From: an uncultured Megamonas sp.
Lineage (GTDB): Bacteria; Bacillota; Negativicutes; Selenomonadales; Selenomonadaceae
Length of the DNA stretch: 6,850 nucleotides
Assembly (NCBI GenBank): GCA_900554895.1
Contig: USIX01000118.1
Coordinates: 1-6,850 of the forward strand
Reading direction: 5' to 3'
The translations under genes were made by a program, and so were the position numbers. Each line of letters begins with the position of its first letter. The stretch's first letter is position 1. Under the pieces are notes generated by a model. That model searched no databases, was not told where the DNA came from, and saw only the letters and a program-made list of their open reading frames with translations. Positions 1 to 4,736 of the stretch are shown here, piece after piece.

Positions 1-2
1 GG

Positions 3-59
3 TATGGCTCCTATCTGATTCCGGCTGTCATGATGGTCATTATCTTTCGGACGCCCTGA
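3..59 (+). CDS. Possible C-terminal tail of an unidentified membrane protein (partial)
   Basis: One frame is open from the left edge to a TGA at 57-59 and reads YGSYLIPAVMMVIIFRTP. The hydrophobic stretch followed by a short polar, basic end resembles the last membrane helix of a transporter (MFS or MATE type), but 18 residues cannot identify a family. The other two forward frames give no better reading. It lies directly against the GC-rich block and may belong to the same foreign or misjoined segment rather than to the genes on the right. It could equally be a chance reading frame. Confidence 0.25.
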   Translation, partial: YGSYLIPAVMMVIIFRTP

Positions 60-71
60 AAAGGGCACGGC

Positions 72-103
72 AAAAGACGAACGGCGGTTAACGGCCGCGT
101 TCG
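72..103 (-). terminator. Hairpin with short T-rich tail on the minus strand, possible terminator
   Basis: CGAACG at 78-83 pairs with CGTTCG at 98-103. After one bulged G, CGG at 85-87 pairs with CCG at 95-97, closing a seven-base loop. Read on the minus strand the hairpin is followed by TCTTTT (77 down to 72), a short imperfect U tract. It covers the stop codon of the weak minus-strand reading frame 285-88. On the + strand no T run follows, so it would not end the putative upstream membrane gene. Confidence 0.3.
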
Positions 104-285
104 TGAGGAGAAAGGCGCAATCCGAAGAGGGTGCGCCGCGAGGAGGACGGGCGAAGGGAGAAAGCCCCGGCCATACGGAGACAGCCGAAAGGCGCAAGTA
201 AAGAAGCCGGGATCTGGAATTCCCGGAAAAAACGGACAAGGGCACGCGAGACGCCGCTCGTATGCAAAGACGAGAAGAAGGACAT
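88..285 (-). CDS. Doubtful 65-residue basic, Ser/Arg-rich small protein
   Basis: This minus-strand frame starts at ATG (285-283) and ends with TAA (90-88). Its only positive evidence is a perfect AGGAGG (complement of 291-296) five bases before the ATG, plus a hairpin at the stop codon. The predicted product is rich in Ser, Arg, Leu and Phe and has no domain, signal peptide or motif that I recognise. That composition is what the complement of purine-rich DNA gives by chance. No AT-rich promoter is visible upstream. I think it is more likely not a gene, but the ribosome site earns it a low-confidence entry. Confidence 0.18.
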   Translation of the reverse strand: MSFFSSLHTSGVSRALVRFFREFQIPASLLAPFGCLRMAGAFSLRPSSSRRTLFGLRLSPHERGR

Positions 286-406
286 GGAAACCTCCTGAGC
301 CGCCGGGGGTGCTCCCCGGACCCGTCAGAAGGTCAGAAGAAGCACGCCGGCAGCGGTTGCTGTGGCACTATCAGTTGACGGGCAACTGTGACTACTGTCG
401 GACGAC

Positions 407-1156
407 AAATACAATCTGTCGGGCATTCAGATGATACAGGTGGCAAATCTTGCCGACAGTATGGCGGCGATAAAACAGATGGTTTATGATGAAAAACGCA
501 TTGCAGCTGTCGATTTGGAAAAGGCATTGCAGAATAATTTTGCCGATAACGAAATAATGCGCCAGATGCTCTTGAATCGTGTCGATAAATACGGCAATGA
601 CGTAGCTTGGGTTGATGAGCTCGGGGCCAAATGGGCAAGACGTTTCCGTGCAAAGCTCAAAGCTTATAAAAATTATCGCGGCGGTCCGTATCATACGGGA
701 ATGTACACGGTTAGCGCGCATGTGCCTATGGGACAGAATGTGGGAGCGAGTGCTGACGGCAGATTGTCGCAGACACCGCTGGCGGATGGCGGCATGTCGG
801 CTGTATACGGCAGAGATTTAAACGGCCCTACGGCTGTATTAAAATCCGTTGCCCGTTTAGATGATAATCTGACGACAAACGGCGGCTTATTAAACATGAA
901 ATTTCTGCCGGAATTTTTCAAAACGGAAAGCGGCGTAAATAAATTTGCCAATTTCCTGCGTACTTTCGTCGATTTGGAGATACCGCATATTCAGTTTAAT
1001 GTAGTTCGTCGCGAAGATTTGATAAATGCCAAGAAAAATCCTGACGCATACCGCTCTTTGACGGTGCGCGTAGCAGGATATACGGCATATTTTACGGAAC
1101 TTGCAGGAGATTTACAGGATGAAATTATCGCCAGAACAACATACGAAGGCGTCTGA
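407..1156 (+). CDS. Glycyl radical enzyme (PFL family), C-terminal part only; candidate 1,5-anhydroglucitol-6-phosphate lyase
   Basis: About 249 codons of a GRE are present. Family-like sequence begins near KYNLSGIQ (407-430) and continues through VANLADSMAAIK. The glycyl radical loop RVAGYTAYF has its radical Gly encoded at 1076-1078, 25 residues before the C-terminus, the usual distance. Active family members are about 750-850 residues, so some 500-600 N-terminal residues, including the catalytic cysteine loop, are missing. The frame stays open only back to 392 (TGA at 389-391). The ATG at 431 has no ribosome site and is not a natural start. As present, the fragment cannot be active. The downstream activase overlaps its end, and the aldolase follows. 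By analogy with E. coli ybiW-ybiY-fsaA, I infer an anhydroglucitol-6-phosphate lyase; the family (GRE) is certain, the substrate is not. The truncation coincides with a composition break, so assembly chimera or true gene disruption are both possible. Confidence 0.9.
   Translation, partial: KYNLSGIQMIQVANLADSMAAIKQMVYDEKRIAAVDLEKALQNNFADNEIMRQMLLNRVDKYGNDVAWVDELGAKWARRFRAKLKAYKNYRGGPYHTGMYTVSAHVPMGQNVGASADGRLSQTPLADGGMSAVYGRDLNGPTAVLKSVARLDDNLTTNGGLLNMKFLPEFFKTESGVNKFANFLRTFVDLEIPHIQFNVVRREDLINAKKNPDAYRSLTVRVAGYTAYFTELAGDLQDEIIARTTYEGV
1106..1109 (+). promoter_or_regulatory. Ribosome binding site fixing the activase start
   Basis: GGAG, within GCAGGAGA, lies nine bases before the ATG at 1119. 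This makes 1119 the better start than the in-frame TTG at 1101, which has no ribosome site of its own. The site lies inside the GRE coding region, which suggests translation coupled to the GRE. Confidence 0.7.
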
Positions 1157-2066
1157 GACGAGCGGATACGTTTTCGATATCAAACGGTTTGCCGTACATG
1201 ACGGCAGAGGCATACGCACGACGGTATTTTTTAAGGGCTGTCCGCTCAGATGCCGCTGGTGTCAAAATCCGGAGGGATTAAAAAGACAAAGACAGGTTTT
1301 GTATTTAGCCAGTAAATGTATCAAATGCCAAAGCTGTGTCAGTGCTGCATTATCCGGTGCAGTAAGATATGTAGACGGAAAAATCAGGCTGGACAGACAG
1401 ATTGACGAAAACTGGGATAAAATAGTGGATGCATGTCCGACAAGAGCTTTGCAGTATGACAGCAGATTGTACACGGTAGCGGAACTGATGGCGGAAATCG
1501 TCAAGGATAAAGCTTTTTTTAAATACGACGGCGGCGTTACCCTATCGGGCGGAGAACCGCTTTTGCAAAGTGATTTTGCGCTGGAAGTGCTGAAGCAGTG
1601 CAGAGCGCAGAATATTCACACGGCTATTGAAACTTCTTTATATGTGCGTCGCGATATTTTGGAAAAAATCATACCGTATCTCGACCAGATATATTGCGAT
1701 TTGAAAATATTCGATGATGATAAACATCTTGCCTGTACCGGCGTGCATAATGATATCATTAAAGAAAATATCAGATTTTTGCTGGAGAGCGGGAAAAAAG
1801 AAGCCGTTACAGTTCGTACACCGCTCATTCCTCAGTTTACAGCGACGAAAAAAAATATCGGGGATATATCAATCTTTATTAGTAAATGCTATAATGATGT
1901 AAAATACGAGATTTTGAATTACAATCCGCTGGCAAAGGCAAAATATAGTTATCTCGATATGCAATACTGTTTTGAAAGCAATCCTAAATTATATACCGCT
2001 GAGCAGATGCAGGAATTTTACAGTGCAGCTGAAAGCTCCGGTATAAAAAATTTGATTATAGAATAG
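1119..2066 (+). CDS. Glycyl radical enzyme activase (radical SAM, PflA/YbiY-like)
   Basis: This cytosolic activase would use S-adenosylmethionine and a [4Fe-4S] cluster to abstract hydrogen from the partner GRE's glycine. From the ATG at 1119 it is 315 residues. IKRFAVHDGRGIRTTVFFKG leads into the radical SAM motif CPLRCRWC (Cys41, Cys45, Cys48). The SAM-binding GGE is at 144-146, in VTLSGGEPLLQ. Between them is the ferredoxin-like insert typical of non-PFL activases, but with only four cysteines (Cys67, Cys70, Cys73, Cys106 in ACPTRAL) instead of the usual eight, so one extra cluster at most. As I recall, E. coli YbiY has a similarly depleted insert. The usual HDGPGIR reads HDGRGIR here. The gene overlaps the GRE by 38 bases, and the aldolase follows 11 bases after its TAG. 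Activase identity is very secure; its specific partner is inferred from position. Confidence 0.95.
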   Translation: MKLSPEQHTKASETSGYVFDIKRFAVHDGRGIRTTVFFKGCPLRCRWCQNPEGLKRQRQVLYLASKCIKCQSCVSAALSGAVRYVDGKIRLDRQIDENWDKIVDACPTRALQYDSRLYTVAELMAEIVKDKAFFKYDGGVTLSGGEPLLQSDFALEVLKQCRAQNIHTAIETSLYVRRDILEKIIPYLDQIYCDLKIFDDDKHLACTGVHNDIIKENIRFLLESGKKEAVTVRTPLIPQFTATKKNIGDISIFISKCYNDVKYEILNYNPLAKAKYSYLDMQYCFESNPKLYTAEQMQEFYSAAESSGIKNLIIE

Positions 2067-2077
2067 GGGTTATTTTT

Positions 2078-2782
2078 ATGAAAATTTTAGTTGACCACGC
2101 AGACATCAATGCTATTAAAAAAATCTATGAATTCTTTCCCGTTGACGGTGTAACGACAAATCCGTCCATTTTGAAAAAAGCAGGTAAAAATCCGTATGAC
2201 GTACTTTTGGAAATCAGACAGTTCATCGGCAAAGATGCTGACCTGCATGCGCAGGTTATTTCCCAAAAAGCGAAAGATATGGTAACGGAAGCACATAAGA
2301 TGCTGGAAATTTTAGGTGCAAATACGTTCATTAAAGTGCCTGTAGTGCCGGAAGGGTTAAAAGCCATTAAAATTTTGGCTGGTGAAGGCGTGAACGTAAC
2401 GGGTACAGCTATTTACAATCAGATGCAGGGCTTTTTGGCAGGTAAGGCCGGTGCCAAATATGTAGCGCCGTATGTAAACCGTATTGACAATCTCGGCAGC
2501 AACGGTGTTCAGGTTGCTAAAGATATTCACGACATGTTGAAAAAAGCAGGTCTTGAAACGGAAATTCTGGCAGCAAGCTTCAAAAATTCCCAGCAGGTGC
2601 TGGAACTTGCCAAGTACGGCGCAGGCGCAAGCACAATCGCACCTGACGTAATTGAAGGATTAATCAAAGTGGATGCCGCAAGATGTGCCGTTGATGTATT
2701 CATCAAGGATTTTGAAGATTTATGCGGCGAAGGCAAAACCATGGAAGGCATAAATCCTACACCGCTTTTTCAGATAAGATAA
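2078..2782 (+). CDS. fsa: Fructose-6-phosphate aldolase-type enzyme (transaldolase-like, FSA)
   Basis: This is a cytosolic class I aldolase of the small transaldolase (TalC/MipB/FSA) family, 234 residues against about 220 for E. coli FSA, with an extra C-terminal tail of roughly 15 residues. GVTTNPSI is at 24-31, the Schiff-base lysine is Lys86 in FIKVPV, and YVAPYVNRID is at 128-137. Gln59 and Tyr132 match the residues that, as I recall, separate FSA from true transaldolases, which have Glu and Phe there. FSA cleaves fructose-6-phosphate or 1-deoxy analogues to glyceraldehyde-3-phosphate and dihydroxyacetone or hydroxyacetone, with strong preference for hydroxyacetone. AGGGGT at 2065-2070 is its ribosome site, seven bases before the ATG. 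Its place directly after a GRE and activase suggests it acts on the GRE product, probably 1-deoxyfructose-6-phosphate. A strong terminator follows. Family assignment is secure, FSA over transaldolase likely, in vivo substrate inferred. Confidence 0.93.
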   Translation: MKILVDHADINAIKKIYEFFPVDGVTTNPSILKKAGKNPYDVLLEIRQFIGKDADLHAQVISQKAKDMVTEAHKMLEILGANTFIKVPVVPEGLKAIKILAGEGVNVTGTAIYNQMQGFLAGKAGAKYVAPYVNRIDNLGSNGVQVAKDIHDMLKKAGLETEILAASFKNSQQVLELAKYGAGASTIAPDVIEGLIKVDAARCAVDVFIKDFEDLCGEGKTMEGINPTPLFQIR

Positions 2783-2832
2783 ACAAGCAGTTACAGTGTT
2801 TATAATATAAAAGTATCATTAAGAAAATATCC

Positions 2833-2883
2833 GCTCAGCACAATATGAAGAGAAAATACTTATATTGTGCTGGGCATTTTTTT
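2833..2883 (+). terminator. Strong intrinsic terminator of the GRE-activase-aldolase operon
   Basis: GCTCAGCACAATAT (2833-2846) pairs with ATATTGTGCTGGGC (2862-2875), 14 pairs with one wobble. The loop is 15 bases, and a run of seven T follows at 2877-2883. It lies 50 bases after the aldolase stop and separates this operon from the yfcE-like gene. The 50 bases between stop and hairpin hold nothing else I can identify. Confidence 0.93.
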
Positions 2884-2906
2884 ATATAAAGAAATCGGTA
2901 AATGGA

Positions 2907-2934
2907 TTGTAATACGGCAAAAAAATGATACAAT
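2907..2934 (+). promoter_or_regulatory. Sigma-A-type promoter for the yfcE-like gene
   Basis: The -35 is TTGTAA (2907-2912) and the -10 is TACAAT (2929-2934), 16 bases apart, with a TG one base before the -10 (extended -10). Transcription would start near 2941, about 27 bases before the ATG at 2968, leaving room for the AAAGGAGAG ribosome site at 2954-2962. It sits just after the preceding terminator, as expected for an independent transcription unit. Confidence 0.65.
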
Positions 2935-2967
2935 AAATCTATACTAAGTCAGTAAAGGAGAGTTTTT

Positions 2968-3525
2968 ATGAAAATTGGTATCATCAGCGATACGCACGGC
3001 TGTCATGAACGTTGGTCGCTGGCGTATGATAAATATTTTAAAGATGCGGATATGATTATCCATGCAGGTGATGTACTTTATCACGGTCCGCGCAATCCGA
3101 TGCTTTCCGACTACAATCCGGCTGAGCTGGCGAAAAAGATAAATGACTGCCCGATGCCGGTCGTAATCTGTCGCGGCAACTGCGACAGTGAGGTCGATAC
3201 GCTTGTTCTGGATATGCCGATACAGGCTCCGTATACGTATGTAGTCGCTGAAGGGCTGAAAATCGTTACGACGCACGGACATTATGTAGAAACGGATGAA
3301 GCTAAGGATAAAATGGCGAAAGCACTCAAAGCCGATTTGTTTATTTCCGGTCATGTACATATCAATGTACTGGAAAAAAGAGGCAATACGGTTTTTTTGA
3401 ACCCTGGTTCCCCGTCGCTGAGTAAAAGAGAAGATAACAGAGCGACTGTTGCCGTTCTGGAAGATAAAAAAATCAGTATCATTGATATAGACACTGAGGA
3501 AATAATTATGTCTTTGACATTGTAA
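2968..3525 (+). CDS. yfcE: YfcE/MJ0936-type metallophosphodiesterase
   Basis: This is a two-metal phosphoesterase of the calcineurin-like fold, cytosolic, 185 residues, matching the E. coli YfcE length of 184. All metal-binding blocks are present in order: SDTHG (Asp8, His10), HAGDVLYHGPRN (Asp35), RGNCDSEVD (Asn71), TTHGH (His103) and SGHVH (His129, His131). GDVLxHGPRN and RGNCDSEVD are nearly identical to what I recall of YfcE, pointing to this subgroup rather than to the related YmdB or generic MJ0936 proteins. E. coli YfcE cleaves model phosphodiesters with Mn2+; its natural substrate is unknown, so none is claimed here. AAAGGAGAG lies seven to eight bases before the ATG. The last codons contain the -35 of the next promoter, and a terminator follows the stop, so it appears to be a single-gene unit. 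Confidence 0.92.
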   Translation: MKIGIISDTHGCHERWSLAYDKYFKDADMIIHAGDVLYHGPRNPMLSDYNPAELAKKINDCPMPVVICRGNCDSEVDTLVLDMPIQAPYTYVVAEGLKIVTTHGHYVETDEAKDKMAKALKADLFISGHVHINVLEKRGNTVFLNPGSPSLSKREDNRATVAVLEDKKISIIDIDTEEIIMSLTL

Positions 3526-3541
3526 AAAGAATTGCTATAAT
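3514..3541 (+). promoter_or_regulatory. Consensus sigma-A promoter for rodA, starting inside the preceding terminator
   Basis: A perfect TTGACA (3514-3519) and a perfect TATAAT (3536-3541) are separated by 16 bases, with an extended TGC before the -10. The -35 lies inside the last yfcE codons. The expected start is near G3548, within the 5' arm of the terminator hairpin at 3544-3575. The rodA message would therefore begin with GGATATG and could still fold a seven-pair hairpin at its very 5' end. Confidence 0.8.
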
Positions 3542-3543
3542 AA

Positions 3544-3581
3544 TTGAGGATATGATTAATTTAACATATCCTCGATTTTTT
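3544..3581 (+). terminator. Intrinsic terminator after the yfcE-like gene
   Basis: TTGAGGATATG (3544-3554) pairs with CATATCCTCGA (3565-3575), eleven pairs including one G-T wobble, around a ten-base loop. Six T follow at 3576-3581. The A residues before the hairpin can pair with part of the T run. It overlaps the transcription start predicted for rodA, so only read-through RNA from yfcE carries the complete stem. Confidence 0.85.
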
Positions 3582-3617
3582 AGTTAATTTGAAAATTAAA
3601 GGAATTGGTAGAAAAGT

Positions 3618-4736
3618 ATGTTCAACATTAGAGAAAATAGAACATTGCGGCGACTGGACTGGCCGCTGGCTCTTGCCGTAATCGGTATACTGATTGTGGG
3701 ACTGATAACGATTGCCAGCGCAACCCATGTAAATACGCCCAGCGATGACCGGTACTGGTATCTGCAAAGACAGGGCATGTTTGCCTTGGGCGGGATTATA
3801 TGGGCGTTTATGATAGTAAACTTTTTTGATTATCGTGCGCTTAGGCACTGGGGCGACAAGATTTACATTTTTAATTTAATAATGCTTTTGGCGGTAATGT
3901 TTTTCGGTCATTCTGCACTTGGTGCGCAGCGCTGGATTATGATAGGGCCTATCAGCATTCAGCCTTCAGAGTTTTCTAAAGTAATCATGATTATAGCACT
4001 GGCGGCACTTTTGGAAAGCAGAGTGGGGCATTTGAAGAAATGGCGGGAGATAATGCCAGTAGCACTGTTTGTACTTATACCGTTCCTGCTCGTTGCCAAA
4101 CAGCCGGACCTTGGTACTGGTCTTGTATTCCTGGCGATATTTCTCGGCATGATATTCGTTGCCGGTATAAGTATTAAGATTTTAGGGATTGTATTCGGCG
4201 CGTTTTTGGCACTATTGCCGATAATGTGGCAGTTTCTGCATGATTATCAGAAAATGCGTATCATGGTATTTATTGACCCGAATGTGGACCCGCTCGGCTC
4301 GGGTTATCATATAATACAGTCTAAAATTGCCATCGGCTCCGGCATGCTTTTTGGAAAGGGTCTGTTCGGCGGCACGCAGAGTCAGCTGAATTTCCTGCCG
4401 GAAAATCATACGGACTTTATTTTTGCCGTAGTCGGTGAAGAGTTTGGTTTTATCGGAGCGGCTTTTTTATTGTGCCTGTATCTTATCGTATTATGGCGCG
4501 GTGTGAAAATAGCACGTGAATGTAAGGATACTTTCGGTATGCTGCTGGCTGTCGGAATTACGTCCATGCTCGGATTTCATGTTCTTGTAAATGTAGGCAT
4601 GACGATGGGCGTTATGCCGGTTACGGGTATTCCGCTTCCGCTTATGAGTTATGGCGTAAGTTCATTGCTTACAAATATAACGTGTCTGGGCTTGCTGATG
4701 AATATTCATATGAAACAGCAGACGCTGCATTTTTAA
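3618..4736 (+). CDS. rodA: RodA, SEDS-family peptidoglycan glycosyltransferase
   Basis: RodA polymerises lipid II into glycan strands during rod-shaped elongation, working in the membrane with a class B penicillin-binding protein. The 372 residues give about ten hydrophobic segments, the first at roughly 15-34 and the last near the C-terminus. SEDS landmarks are QPSEFSK, KQPDLGTGLVF, the extracellular ENHTDFIFAVVGEE with Asp266 in the place of the conserved catalytic Asp, and GIPLPLMSYGVSSLLTN. The short N-terminus beginning RRLDWPLALA and the overall length favour RodA over FtsW, although no partner PBP or division gene is adjacent to confirm it. AAAGGAA at 3598-3604 is an unusually distant ribosome site (about 14 bases from the ATG), with a weaker AGAAAAG closer. 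Its stop codon overlaps that of the convergent tmcAL gene; the likely terminator lies inside tmcAL. Confidence 0.93.
   Translation: MFNIRENRTLRRLDWPLALAVIGILIVGLITIASATHVNTPSDDRYWYLQRQGMFALGGIIWAFMIVNFFDYRALRHWGDKIYIFNLIMLLAVMFFGHSALGAQRWIMIGPISIQPSEFSKVIMIIALAALLESRVGHLKKWREIMPVALFVLIPFLLVAKQPDLGTGLVFLAIFLGMIFVAGISIKILGIVFGAFLALLPIMWQFLHDYQKMRIMVFIDPNVDPLGSGYHIIQSKIAIGSGMLFGKGLFGGTQSQLNFLPENHTDFIFAVVGEEFGFIGAAFLLCLYLIVLWRGVKIARECKDTFGMLLAVGITSMLGFHVLVNVGMTMGVMPVTGIPLPLMSYGVSSLLTNITCLGLLMNIHMKQQTLHF

Larger units (their letters stand above)
60..406. other. GC-rich, purine-rich block without a convincing gene, dense in short inverted repeats
   Basis: This stretch is about 62 % GC over 61-360 (hand count), and the + strand is about 68 % purine over 121-300, both unlike the AT-richer genes to the right. 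It contains perfect or near-perfect inverted repeats at 78-103, 114-119/132-137 (GGCGCA/TGCGCC), 207-212/221-226 (CCGGGA/TCCCGG), 303-308/314-319 (CCGGGG/CCCCGG) and 372-377/383-388 (CAGTTG/CAACTG). There is also an 11-base direct repeat, GAAAGGCGCAA, at 110-120 and 187-197, and a tandem GTCAGAAG at 324-339. No + strand frame is usefully open; the only candidate gene is a weak 65-codon minus-strand frame. I recognise no tRNA, rRNA, intron or riboswitch. Similarity to coding sequence resumes near 407. It may be intergenic DNA of another genome joined by assembly, a remnant of an insertion, or an unrecognised structured RNA. Confidence 0.6.

Noticed and set aside
303..319. CCGGGG/CCCCGG hairpin as an intrinsic terminator
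   Set aside because: No T run follows on either strand; it is kept only as part of the GC-rich hairpin block.
372..388. CAGTTG-ACGGG-CAACTG as an integron attC or transposon end
   Set aside because: There are no paired R/L boxes, no integrase or transposase, no matching copy elsewhere in the window, and no target duplication that I can define.
431..433. ATG as a natural start of a short GRE-like protein
   Set aside because: It lies inside a conserved GRE stretch (YNLSGIQM continues across it), has no ribosome site, and a 241-residue GRE lacking the catalytic Cys would be inactive as a lyase. A stand-alone GrcA-like spare part was considered, but those are about 125 residues and PFL-like.
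333..721. Minus-strand frames opposite the GRE (333-653, 392-721)
   Set aside because: They lie opposite well-supported GRE coding sequence, have no recognisable domains, and the proteins look like antisense translations.
2944..3360. 138-residue minus-strand frame opposite the yfcE-like gene
   Set aside because: The + strand product has every metal-binding motif of its family and its own promoter and ribosome site; the antisense frame is a shadow.
4716..4734. CAGC/GCTG hairpin plus five T at the rodA end as the rodA terminator
   Set aside because: It has only a four-pair stem; the nine-pair hairpin with six T at 4847-4879 is far stronger.
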